A stretch of 64,000 nucleotides of DNA from Acarospora socialis. Lineage: Eukaryota; Ascomycota; Lecanoromycetes; Acarosporales; Acarosporaceae. The translations under genes and the position numbers were made by a program. Under the pieces are notes generated by a model. That model made no database searches, was not told the origin of the DNA, and was given only the letters and a program-made list of their open reading frames with translations. The stretch lies in the NCBI GenBank assembly GCA_025617375.2, contig JAMYGW020000006.1, positions 315,001-379,000 on the forward strand. The letters run 5' to 3'. This document shows, piece after piece, positions 48,136-61,843 of the stretch. Each line of letters begins with the position of its first letter. The first letter of the stretch is position 1.

Positions 48136-50249
48136 TCAACCCTGTGCGTCCGCAAGAATAACATCCGCCGCCTTCTCACTCAACATGTATACCGGAGTCA
48201 CTACGAAGAATCCCGGTATGGCAGGGAAAGCTGACGCATCCACCACGCGCAAATTGTTGACACCCCGCACACGAAAACGCGAGTCGAGCACGGCGTTGGG
48301 ATCATTGTCGGCACCAATAGGACATGTGCATGATGCGTGATGACCCCAGGCCTCATTCTGGATGAACTCCTTCACTTCTTCGGTCGAGCTGACATCGGGC
48401 CCTGGCCAGACCTCGGTGAAAGAACCACCGAGCGGGATCACACTCGCATACATCTTTCGCGCGAGCGCGATTCCCTCGGCGGAGGCCTGCAGGTCGAGCT
48501 GGTCAGCGCCCCCGGCGGTAGTGCCAGCGCCGAAAGAGTTGAAGTTGACCTGCGGGGTGTCGCGTGGATCGGCCGACTTTAGCGTGACTGTACCGCCGGT
48601 GTTCCTGCTGTGGGCCTTGAGGGTAAGCCAAACCCAATGTCTCGCGTCCCGAACGGCGAAGTCGGAATAGCCAGGAAAGTAACCCTTGAAGTAGGCAGGT
48701 GCCCCGACGATGATCAGATCTGGATCGCCGTCTGCGACAGTAGATCTCTTCACTATCGCGAGGGCGAGACCGTTCGAGGCGTAAACCCCACGGTCGAGTG
48801 GGTTGTTCTGATACTGGCTGAGGCATGGGTCCGGCTCGCCAGGCTTGTTGAACGTGCAATCTCCGGTAAGTGTAAAGTTACTGTTGGCTTCGGCCACAGT
48901 GCCCGTCTCATACCGATCTTGAAGGTTAGTACCAACACCGGGAAGGTCTACCACAACAGGAATTTGAAATTTCTCCAGTTCGGCTTTAGGGCCAATTCCA
49001 CTGAGCTTCAAAAGCTGCGGTGTGTTGAACGCCCCGGCTGCGAGGATGACTTCACGAGTAGCGTCGACGCTGCCAGGAACGCCTCCGCCGTTTGCATTGG
49101 AGCGAGGATCAGCTCGATACAGGCTCTTGCCGTCGAGGAAGTCCACACCAATTGCTTTGGGCTTGTTTCCAGTAGTCTGATTGGTTGCAAATCGAACGCG
49201 AGTGACGAGGCAATTGAGACGAACATCGAGCTGATATCGTTTCGAGCCATCGGCGTTGACCGCATTCGCAGTTGCGAGCACGAATTCGCGGGGACCATTT
49301 CGCTTGGCGCTGGAGACGGCGATGGGAACTTGGTAGAGACCTTCGGCAGCGTCGCGGCCAGGAGTGTCGGCGTTGAGGTCACGAGTCAGAACTTGCGCCA
49401 AACCAGTCACGGTGGTAAGTAAGCCAAGAATACCTCTGCCCATTGCGGTAGCGGCAGCTTGGACCAAGGAGACGACCTTTAGGTCTTTCGCAACAAGCGT
49501 TAGCTCGGTGAGGCTTACTCCTAGCCACCCGTTAAAGCCATGACCAACAACACCGTTTGGTAGGTATTCACAACGCTCCAGTCGCTGGAAGTATTTGCGC
49601 ATATTTGATGGAGACCAAGAGTTATCGCCGGTGATACTGGCAATGTTCGACCAGTCGCTCTGATGCGGATAGATTGTAATGAGAGCGTTGTGTGACCCGC
49701 AACCGCCCAGAGTGCCTGCGCGGGGATAGAATATGCCTTTCTCCGTTGAGCCGGCAGGCGGGTCGAGCCCAACATACAATTCTCCGCTAGGTGTCGTCCA
49801 AGTCAATTTGGAATCCTTCCGCTGCCGCGCAGTATCTGGGTAGTGGTTCACATAGTAGTCCCATCGCTGAGCTATATCTTCGGTTGACTTCAAACTAAAC
49901 GCAGGGACTTGTTGATTGAGGTCTGCTCCGTTATCGTCTCCAGCTTCGAGCAGAAGGACCCTGTGGCCGGCGATGGCGAGGCGAGCCGCGAGAGGTCCGC
50001 CGCCGGGACCCGATCCCACGATCACATATTCATAGTCTTTGAGAGCTGTGGCACTGTTTCCGCTGCTTTGACGCTTGGAGTTCGGCTTGTACTGCTGGTC
50101 AGGCGCTGGTCTACTGGATATCTTAGCATCTATCAAAACAAAGCCCGAAGGAGAGATATAGGTGCCGAGCCTTACAAAGCTGACCCCCCAACGAGCGAAG
50201 AGAAAGGAGCACAGCTCAGAGCGAGCGTTAGGAGAATTTTACGTATCAT
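48136..50249 (-). CDS. Secreted GMC-family oxidoreductase
   Basis: An FAD enzyme of the glucose-methanol-choline family (alcohol, aryl-alcohol or sugar oxidase/dehydrogenase). Exon 1 (50176-50249) encodes MIRKILLTLALSCAPFSSLV plus a few residues, a clear secretion signal. Exon 2 (48136-50113) carries the enzyme; together 683 residues. The frame at 50136 opens with TTG, not ATG, which led me to the upstream signal-peptide exon; the ATATCCAG acceptor at 50114 keeps phase. FAD-binding GSGPGGGPLAARLA follows a short linker, PRAGTLGGCGSHNALI is the second GMC signature, and AAGAFNTPQLLKLSGIGP is the third. Near the C-terminus NEAWGHHASCTCPIG supplies the active-site His, followed by RVVDASAFPAIPGFF. 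The substrate cannot be assigned. Sits next to a GH13 maltase; no pathway link is evident. Confidence 0.92.
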
Positions 50250-51227
50250 CTCCGATTGAGCAACGCCTGCGATTCAATAAGACCATGGCAGTGGGAGAAG
50301 GGAAGCCCAACTGGCATGGACCAGACGCCACTTATAGGCCGAAGAGCAACAACATAACGAACGAACGCGACCCCTTTGAGTTCCTAATGCCGACCAATGC
50401 CAAAAGATCTCCCCGCATCCTATCCATATGGGGATCTTTCGCCGACACGACCGTACGCATGTCAGAGAACAACCTTGCTCGCGGTTCCTAATTGAGCCCT
50501 ACCCACACTGCCGGGAACTGTCGCCATGCAGGCTACAGGGGAAACTGACCAAACTCTATCCTTCATCCAATGATGTCTGCGAGGATCCAACGGTGATATG
50601 CACTGGAGTCACGCTGACATCTGATGACTAAGGTAAGGCAGCGGGGGGGACGTGCACCGTAACATGCGGTCACACGAGCCACCCCCTATGCATATCCGCC
50701 TGAAATGCTTCTTCAATTTATCCAACTCCACCATTAAATTCTTCCTCGCTGACGATGCTTATTCCTTGTGGCCAATGGCACCCGCTTCTTCTATTCCAAC
50801 CACGGGTGACGTGCCGTAATGGGCGAGCGCGTCGGGGCCCATATGCATAGGCCAATACCCATACCACGTTCAGAGCCGATCAATTTACATATTAGTCTGT
50901 ATACCACCATGATGGGCGAACTCGGGTTCGATTTGTATTACTATTCCTTGCTGTCAGCAGGAGGGTGGTTAAGGTTCAAAAAGCAATGTGAGATGACTGG
51001 TGGAATGCGCCAGGGGTGTACTATGCAGGTTAGAAGAGAGCAAGGCTGAGATGTCGTGGAGTGATTTTCATGATGAATCTTGAGTGATTGGTGTGGGGAT
51101 ATTGGGAGTCCACCATATCGTAAGGCGTGAATGTCCTCTATAGTACCTCGCCACCAAGGCAAGTTCATTGCATGAATCAATGCAGACCATTGCCGAACAT
51201 CTGCCGCAACCAGCTCCCCCTATCCCC
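50250..51227. other. Intergenic region upstream of the GMC gene
   Basis: Contains the GMC promoter and the maltase 3' UTR (both minus strand). No RNA gene or repeat is seen; short plus-strand frames are not supported. Confidence 0.45.
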
Positions 51228-53245
<2,018 letters not shown>

Positions 53246-54905
53246 AATCCGATATTCTATTAGAAGTAGGAGCGCGATGCAAATGTAGAGATCTGTTAGA
53301 TATCTGAAAAATGTAGAGTAAAAGGGTAGGACGATATCAAGCTAAGTTTAACCCTGGCTGAATGCGAGCATCATCACCCCGGAACGGGACCCCCCGTAGC
53401 TAAAGGTACCTTAGCTCAGGGACCGGCGCCGGGCCGTTATTTGATCCCTCCCGACACTACTGCTAGTCTTGCTGGAAAGGGATAAGATGGTTATTAAGGT
53501 AATTTTGCGCGAGATCGCGTAGACTTTCTGTTCACCAGTTCGACACGGATGGAGCTTGAGTGGGCGAGAGCGCATGCAAGTGGTTGTCCATCGATCACGA
53601 AAGTCACAAGCGCTTCATAGGTGGTACGAGGGTATCACAAGTACGAATCAACGGGTAGCGGGGTTAGGCAGATACATACGAGACCAAGAGACCCCTTCCT
53701 TGACTGATCAACCTTGGCCAAGATACTACCTACATAGAGTCATACCGCGCTGTCTCACGGAAGAACGAAGATTGGTGGACTACTGCCAGAGCTTTTGTGA
53801 AAGACTACCATTCCAGTTATCAATCACAACATAAGGTTTATCCTACAGTGAAGGACAGCCGATCTCAGGTTCATCTACAACTACGGTCATCCACATGTAT
53901 GACTATCACATCGCATCGTCGGCCGCTCTCCGGTAGATTCAGATATGATGCGATCTGGCACTCTCCCGGCGATTGAGACGAACCTTCTCGGCAGCAATTG
54001 CCCTCAAGGGATTCTCCTGGCTTTGCTCTTGGAAAAGGTTATGTCGTCATTGTCTTTTTGGCTGAAAGCTGGCCCAGGCACCGTCGTCCCCTATTGAAAA
54101 AATATTCTGTCATGGTTGGCGAATTGATTCTTTCGGAGCATCAACATGGCTGATATGGATTGCATAAGATCCGATAGCGTTACACGACTGGACCGTCGCG
54201 TGGGCGTTGACAGTGCTGCAACAATGCAACGTCTGCATCACCTTAGTTGTACTTTGGGTTTTCCTGGTGGCGCTTCTGACCGGCACCAATTGCACGGAGT
54301 GCATATAGTTGCTACCTCACACCAGACAAGCCACTCAATAATCAACGGTCCCCCCCTTAGGCTACCCATTAGATCATCCCGTGTGGATCAGACAACGGCA
54401 ATCAGTTCGGCGGGAACCATTATCTACCGCCCTCTGTACCACTCACAGACTGCCTCATGGTTGCAGTACCACAGAACGGAGTGACATGACTGCCGCAAGC
54501 CTGGAGAAGTCCTCGGTACGATACCTAATGAATGATGGGAATGCGAGATGATCTCCAGTCACGGCTCCTACTTCCCGGGTTCACATATGACAGGAAACGG
54601 TTTTGGTGCTATCAAGTTTGTGGAATGTATCGCATTGTGTACCTCACATGGTGCTCGGGGCTTCGACTCATGGCCAATTTACCGTACTTAAGCTTCTTTC
54701 TTTTCTTCTTTTCGTGTTCTCCTTCAGTCATTACCTCCCTCGTCTCCTTGGACAGTGTCACTATCACTATTACTGGTAGTACCAAGCCCTCAGATATCCA
54801 AATTGCTACTGCGACTGTTGCTCGAAGTAGTACCGATTGCCCACGCACGTTCTTTCTCATCTAATCTTACGCATAACAAGGCTTCCTGTGGCTTCAGCTA
54901 CAAGC
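53246..54905. other. Divergent intergenic region between maltase and transporter
   Basis: A 1.66-kb promoter region shared by the maltase (-) and the Dal5-type transporter (+). A near-palindromic GCTAAAGGTACCTTAGC lies at 53399-53415. A pyrimidine-rich run (TTCTTTCTTTTCTTCTTTTC) near 54690-54712 looks like the transporter leader. Short ORFs at 53556-53834 and 54146-54484 carry no recognisable domain. Confidence 0.45.
53399..53415. promoter_or_regulatory. Near-palindrome centred on AGGTACCT
   Basis: GCTAAAGGTACCTTAGC lies about 150 bp upstream of the maltase ATG. The AGGTACCT core is a perfect palindrome and recurs in several intergenic regions of the window, which fits a dimeric factor site. 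Function is inferred. Confidence 0.35.
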
Positions 54906-56571
54906 ATGGAGGCCGTATACGAGAAACCAGTACCGATGGTGAATGCTTCTCCGAGATACAGTAGCTCCGACGATACTCCAGAAACGATTGACCGGACGGC
55001 GGAGAAGCGGCTCCTGCGGAAGCTGGATCTCCATGTCCTGCCCATGATTTCGTTTTTATACATGTTGGCCTTTGTCGATCGAATTAATATAGGCAATGCT
55101 CGAATCCAAGGTCTTGAGAAAGACCTCCATATGTCGGGCCAAGATTACAACGTCGCGCTCTTCGTCTTCTTCATCCCATACATTCTGCTGGAGGTACCAA
55201 GCAATCTCATCCTGAGGAAGGTTGCACCCTCGACATGGCTGAGTGTTCTGATGTTTTGCTGGGGTATGTTCTGTTCCTCCTATGCTCCTATTTACGTTGA
55301 CCGAACAACATAGGAGTGATCACTGTTTGCATGGGACTGACTAAGAGTTACGCCGGTCTAGTCGTTTGTCGATTTCTCCTAGGCTGCTTCGAAGCCGGCT
55401 TCTTTCCTGGTATGGGCTAAACTTAAATCCAAAGCCCGGCACATTGACGTGTACAGGTTGTCTGTATCTGATCACGATGTATTACAAGCGGTACGAACTG
55501 CAGTGGAGATTCAACATCTTTTTCGGCTGTGTCATTCTAGCTGGAGCATGGGGTGGAGTACGTGAAACTCTGATATCATCTGTCACATCGTAGCTAATCT
55601 GAGGCAGTTGTTTGCTTATGCGCTTGCAAACATGGCGGGAATTGGAGGGTATAATGGCTGGCGTTGGATCTTCATTATAGAAGGTCTTCTCACCATTGTC
55701 GTTGCAGTAGTTGGCAAGTTCTTCATTGTCGATTGGCCCGAGACGTCCCGATTTCTCAACCTTGAGGAACGAGCTTTGCTCTTGCGCCGTCTAAGAGAAG
55801 AGTCTGCAGAGGCAAATATGGATACGCTTGATAAGAAAGCCGCAAAACGCATTCTGAGCGATTGGAAGATATATCTGGGGTAAGATCACCACCCTCAGAA
55901 AGCCCTAGCCTTGAGCTGACAAACATAGCACGTTGATGTATTTTGGCGTTTGCGTCACCGGCTACTCAGTCTCATTCTTCACTCCGACGATTCTTAGTCA
56001 ACTCGGCTGGACGGCAGTGCGCGCGCAGGTGCTCTCTATTCCTATCTACGTTGTAGCCTTCACGACCAACCTGATCGCCGCGGTGTGCAGCGATCGTCTC
56101 CGGCACCGATATGCCTTCACCATGCTCGGCGTCATCGTTGCGACAATCGGTTACATTCTACTCCTCGTCCAGAAATCGGTACCTGTACCTGCCCGCTATT
56201 TCGCGGTCTACCTCATCACCTCCGGTGCTTACATCACTCAACCCATCACACTAACCTGGCTCGCAAACAACATGGGTGGCCACTACAAGCGGTCGGTCGC
56301 GGCTGCCGTTCAAATCGGATTCGGTAATGCCAGTGGTATCGTCGCCAGTAACATCTTCATCGCAAAGCAGGCGCCAACCTATCCGGTCGGTTTTGGTGTT
56401 TGCCTGGGGATGCTGTGGATGTGTGGGATCGCGTGTACGGTATTCTTTATTGGCCTCTGGATGGAGAATCGGAAGAGACACAGGGGCGAGAGGGATCAGA
56501 TGCTCCAACTTCCGCCGGATGAGCTGGCCAATTTGGGAGACTCTCACCCGAGATTCAGACTAGCTTATTAG
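54906..56571 (+). CDS. Dal5-type MFS transporter (anion:cation symporter subfamily)
   Basis: A plasma-membrane proton symporter of the subfamily that includes allantoate, nicotinate, biotin-precursor and other organic-anion carriers. Five exons (54906-55263, 55314-55409, 55457-55557, 55608-55879, 55929-56571) join in phase to 489 residues with about 12 hydrophobic spans. MLAFVDRINIGNARIQG in the first span is the subfamily signature, and RFLLGCFEAGFFPG follows in span 4. The central loop is charged (ERALLLRRLREESAEANMD). The last spans include SVAAAVQIGFGNASGIVASN. The ATG at 54906 is preferred over an in-frame ATG at 54837, which would add 23 residues. The substrate is unknown. Confidence 0.9.
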
Positions 56572-58430
56572 GGTTTACAACGCACTCGTCATCATGCTGC
56601 AGTTTGTCGCGGCTACGCGAGTATGGGTATGGTATGCCTAACAAGATCAGTTCCCTTCCGCTTGCATCACTTTTCATCTCTCTGTCTATTTTACCGGGTA
56701 CTGGGTAAAGACCGTCCTTCGGCATAACTAGCTTAAAAGGCATCTTACTCACATCTATTCGAGGTGTGGAGGGTCATTCATTCCGGCAAACCGCAGCATC
56801 AATCTATCTCTTTACAATCTCAATTACATCGCGTGAACAGCTCTCTATCTACCAAACCTTCCCTCAGCTCCGTACAACGTCGTTTAACCGCGTACCACAA
56901 CCCTTCCTCACCAGACCAGCGCCTCCTCCTTTACACCACCTCCCCCGTATCACCAACCAGGCGACGCCCGACACCGTTTAATCCGCGCGCCCTTGGCAGG
57001 CTTGCCCTTTCACAAACTTCCAAACCACCACCACTCAATCACAGTCGTCTCCGCCCAGCATGCACGTACCCGTCCCCTTGCTGGGCTCCTCGCATACATA
57101 TGCGCTCGATCCCCGCCTCCCGACTTCTGATCTGAGTATCACTTTCCCGTACCCGTCGTCCAGTTCCGGTATCCGGGTTTCGGCTGAGGACCAGATCGAG
57201 TTTCTTCCTGATCAAGGTCGACACATCGTATCTGCTCAGCTGTGTATCTGAGACCAAATGGGTTGTAGCTCGTATTAAGGTATGATGGCACTGTTGGGGG
57301 AAGGGATCCCGATCTCCTAAAGTGTGAGGATTCCGTTGAGGACGCAGAGTGTCCGCCGCTAGGTGGAGTGAGTACCAGTTATAGAGAACCGATACGAGAC
57401 ACCGAGCTCATAGTCATGGCCTAGCCATACTACCCCTTCCCTACCGTAGCTCTCCCACCCACTCACCCACACACTCACTCACTCTCCCTAACTATACCCA
57501 CCCACCTACCTACCTATCCAACAACACACACACAAACAGCCCACCCCATCCAGCTCAGTATCCAACATGTCACACCCATACCATACATAGGCAACCACAA
57601 CCCAGAAACAGAAAAAGAATAATAGAGCACGAGACAAGAAGCCCAACCCCCAGTCCATCTTCCCTATCGGTCCAGCGACTCCCATACCGAGCAAGCCAAC
57701 CCTCGAATCCCGACCCTGAGCCCGGCCAAAGACCGACCCACCTCTTTTCGTCGCTCGCTCCCTTCGATCTACATTTTCAGAGTTCTGGGTATGGGTACGC
57801 GGCAGGCCTCCGTTCAGGTGGCTGGTAGCCGTCAATTGGGCAGATATTTGGTCGTCCATCAAGGTCGACGGAATGAGTGTGCCCTGGGCTGTAGACTTCG
57901 GACTCGTAGCTTGCTAGGACACGCCTCGGAGCCGTGGTTCCGTGAGAGTGGTGTAGCATCCGCAGCTAGATCGGTATCTCATGACATTGACGTCTTCGTC
58001 GGCGGCGCGATCATGTGGCGGACGAATGGCTTTGCGGGTACTATTGTAAAGAGTCTCGTGTATATCTATGTATGTACAGTAGGGTGGCAAAAGAAAAGGA
58101 AAAAAAAAAACGGCGAGTGATGTCTCGCTGTTTGTGTGGTGGGGGGTGGAAGGAGTGCGTGCTGTAATTCCCACCCTCTCACCCCCAAGGCCCGTCACGG
58201 ATCGAATATCCGACAAACAAGACCTCTCTCTCCCTCCCCTCCACGTCGCCATAAGAAGTCGACTGCTCCAAGTCTCCAAGGGCGATCAAAGCCCAAACCT
58301 TCTCCCGCCTAAACGTCTTTTCAACTGAACACCTTGTCGAAGACCATAACGAATTTATTCCTAGCCCCATCGTTAGCTCGGCTGCGCTCGGCTCCCATCC
58401 GCGGGCCATCGGTTCCTAGACGCAAAGAAC
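56572..58430. other. Convergent intergenic region, low complexity, no supported gene
   Basis: A 1.86-kb gap between the 3' ends of the transporter (+) and the permease (-), longer than expected for two 3' UTRs. It contains CACC/TACC and CA-rich simple sequence (57460-57540) and an A-run near 58102-58111. Minus-strand frames of 60-121 codons between 57506 and 58279 could be part of a small spliced gene. One ends with SVDLDGRPNICPIDGYQPPE-like sequence. None has a recognisable domain or a convincing exon chain, so I do not call a gene. Confidence 0.4.
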
Positions 58431-60910
58431 CTACCTCGGCGGCCTCGGCACGTAGTTCCTCGTATACTCCTCGATTTCCGCCACATCCTTCAGCAAATCG
58501 ACCTCCTCGGGCTTGTACCACTTCGTCTTCTTGATGAGCTTCCAGCCGACAAACAGCACCGGGAAGACGCCGATCATGGTGTAGCTGAAGAGGAAGGTCG
58601 GCACGTCCCAGAAACCCGGGAGGAAGACCGTGTAGCCGCCGACGAAGGTCATGATGAAGCAGCCCGTGAGCGCGTAGTAGGCGGCGTAGGGCTGGCCCCA
58701 GCCTTTGTAGGGCAGGGAGTCGCGGGAGAGGCCTTGAGCTTCGCAGGCGCGCATGAAGCGGATGAAGGTGTAGGCCATGACGGAGAAGTTGATGAGTTGC
58801 GAGGCTGTGACCTGTTGCGCAGCACATTAGCATTGGGGGGGTCTCCGTCGGGTCTGGGATGGTCGTGACTTGACGGGAAAGGTGACCGGATCTGGTGAGC
58901 AACTCACCAAGTTGACGAACCACTGCAACACGACCGAGGCGTTGTTCGACACCTGCAGGAAGCTTAGTAGCGAGATCAGCAGCACGACCCCGACGCAATA
59001 GATCGGGACGCCGTTCCGCGTGCAGCGCGTCAGAAAGCGCGGCGCCTTGCCCTCGAGCGCGAGGCCGAAGAGACTGCGACTGGCGCAGTAGACGTAGCTA
59101 TTGCCCGCGCTGAAGGCCGCCGTGAGCACCATCGCGTTGACGATATCCGGCAGGACCTGGATCTTCAACCGATTCATCGCCACGACGTACGGAGAGGCGG
59201 CGGCGCCAGGCAGACCGGCCGAGAAGGCGTTGGCGAGCTCCTTGGAGTTATATGGGACGTTGATGCCGACGGCCAGACTGCCGAGGACGAAGAAGGCCGT
59301 CAGCCGGTAGAAGACGGCGTTGTAGGCGCGCGGCATCACGTGCCGCGGGTTCTCCGCCTCGCCCGCCGCCATGCTGACGTAGTCGGGCCCCGCGATCGTG
59401 AAGCTGGCTTGGATCAGGCACTGCAGGAAGCCGAGGAAGCGGCCGAGGTCGCCCGTCTTGTAAAGTTCGGCGAAGGCGCCGGGATCTCGCCAGTACCGGA
59501 AGCCGAACCGGTCGTGTAGCGGGTTGGCGCCGAGCATGGTGATGAACGTGTAGAAGATCAGGCCGACGATGAGGATGACTTTGCCGAGTGCGAGCCAGAA
59601 CTCGGATTCGCCGTACCATTTTACGGCGAAGACGTTGATTAGTCTGTAGAGGGTCAGATGCCGACATTGGTTGTTTACCTAGATCTACAACGCACTCCTG
59701 CGAGCGCGCGAGAAACGAGCAGAGAGAGGTGCAACATACCCGTAAAGCACAATGACGATGGCAATGATACCTCCAGCCGGGACGATATTGCTCCAATAGT
59801 GGATGATGACGTTACAGGCGACAATTTCAAAGGGTACCAGGGCCGCTTCGAAGACGAAGAAGTTGTAGCCGGCCGCGACGCCGAATGCTTCGTCGACGTA
59901 GCGCCCCGCAAAGCGGATGAAGGGTGAGGATATAGGCAGATACGTGACCATTTCGGCCATACCTAGATGGTCGCCACAGGTCATGGTCAGTCTCTGGACG
60001 ACGCCAAGCTTAGGATTGGGCTTAGGGTTGGCAGCAGCGGCGGCGGAGCATTGCATCGTTCGTAGTTGGGCATCCGTCGACTCAAGGCATTTGGTGCATA
60101 TGGCTTTGCCTGTCGTCCACGTCGTCGATTGGCGCATTGGCAATTCGTTTCACCACGGTTGTTGGTTGGTGGGTGGGCATTCTTGGCTTCGTTTTCGTGG
60201 GTTGATGGTTGGTGCTCTGGGTAGTTTGCCGCAAGTCGTACAGAAGGCCAGACGTGCTCACGCGATCACCAGAAGAAATTGGACGACATACAGTTTGTGA
60301 CTGCCAAGATGAATGTACACCTAGAATCACAGGGTATATTATAAGACACTTATTTGTCCCTGACAATATACAAAAGTCAAGGACGCAAGTAGGAGGGGAG
60401 GAAGGAGAGTAGAAGAGGTAGGGGGATTCCAGCTCCGCTATCCCGTCTGCCTGTCTTTATTGCTTGCTGCCATTTTCCTCTCCTTCCCGTTTGGGCTTTA
60501 ATTCATCCAATTCCCTCCTAAGCCAGGCCTCTCTCGTCTTACCAAATCTTATCGCACCGTCGCAAGCCAAGAAAACAAACTCACCACAACGTAAACGCAA
60601 GGAACAAACTCCCTGGGCCTCCATTGATCAATCCGTGTCCGATCTGCACGTACAGTGCCGTCCCGATTGTACCGCCAATACCAATCAACTGGATGTGTCG
60701 TGGTTTCAACTTTCTATGAGTGCTGTCGTAGATCGGTTTCAGTTGACTTTCGCTATCAGACGGGGAGGACGAGGCGCGCGGCGTGTAAGTGTTTTGCAAT
60801 GTTGGTTCATCGGCGACACCTTTGGCCCAAGGTGGATCTGAGAATTGCGTGGTTGAAGGGATGTGCTCCTTCTCCGAGAAGCGGTGGTGGTCAATGGCGG
60901 TGGAAGCCAT
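58431..60910 (-). CDS. Amino-acid permease, YAT family
   Basis: A plasma-membrane amino acid/proton symporter of the fungal APC/YAT family. Five exons (60585-60910, 60292-60320, 59740-59962, 58908-59643, 58431-58811) join in phase to 564 residues; exon 2 is only 29 nt and the following intron is unusually long (about 329 nt). The cytosolic N-terminus (about 65 residues) is followed by KLKPRHIQLIGIGGTIGTAL, the first span with the family GGTIGT motif. LAVTNCMAEMVTYLPISSPF spans the exon 2/3 junction and confirms that splice. Further blocks are SFTIAGPDYVSMAAGEAENP and AFSAGNSYVYCASRSLFGLA, ending after a long hydrophilic C-terminus with KKTKWYKPEEVDLL. Specificity (proline, aromatic or general) cannot be decided by eye. 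The neighbouring DAO-type oxidoreductase is on the same strand, and a shared role in amino-acid use is possible. Confidence 0.92.
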
Positions 60911-61843
60911 GGTGCGAAATGTCGACTGCGACTATCAACGGGGTGACGGTGGTGACAGTGATGGAGGAGTGAAGAAGTAATGGATGAAAAGGTGAAAGGT
61001 GAAAGGACTTGAGTATGGTTTTCCCCCGAGGCTGAGAAACCCCACCGCCTCGGGGTCGGTCTGGGGAGGCAGGTTTTCTGCCGGATGGAAGGGCGCCATG
61101 CGGCGGGTCCGAGGGGTCCAAGACTCTAGATCTGGCTTAGTACGCAGTAGTGGGGATGTAGATGCTGGTTTAGCCCGCCTCACCGCCAATGGCGACAGAT
61201 CTCAGGGTCTTGGTGCTCGCTAATGGCCTGACGTCTCGACACCGGCAAACTTAGCATGTTGACGTTGAACGAGCATGTGCTTCGAAATTGTTGAGAGGGC
61301 CCGCGGAACCCTATGTTGTAAGCATCATGAGTATCAATGGTCGATTCCGAGGCGTGTTGGCAGATCCAAGCTTGGATCTCATTGCTTAGCGTAGAGTATG
61401 TACTTACCAAGGTACTGTATCTTCTGTAGGAATAGCGCCTCCTCTACAAAGTACCTTCGAACTCGGTCTGCAAACCCTAGTCTACAATTACATATTATCT
61501 TTACGAAGTGTTTATAGCTTCACACAGTACCTAGCAGCATCGAGACTCGATTTACGATAGTATTGGCGGAAGCTTGATTAAGCCCACGGAAGATGCCTGA
61601 AGTTGAGCCGAACAGTTTCCTTCCGGCAAGTCCCGCGACGTGCAGCCCAACGACTGAGAGCCTGATACTGTATGCCGTATTATGAGTACGGAAACATCGA
61701 AGGTCTCCTGGCATCGAATAGGTCAGAGGAAGCTGTACGGACCCAGGCCTCAGCTGGAACAGGATACACCTCCGCCTTAGTCCAGGCTGTCTCGAAAAAG
61801 GCGACGATGTTTCTCGGGTGATGCCAGCTTTGTTGACAACCGG
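60911..61843. other. Permease promoter region
   Basis: About 930 bp with the permease promoter and the DAO gene 3' UTR (both minus strand). AAGGTACTG at about 61409 and AAGTACCTTCG at about 61447 are further copies of the recurring AGGTAC-type motif. No gene is supported. Confidence 0.45.

Noticed and set aside
48136-50136. GMC oxidoreductase as a single-exon gene starting at 50136
   Set aside because: The codon at 50136 is TTG, and a signal-peptide exon with good splice sites lies just upstream.
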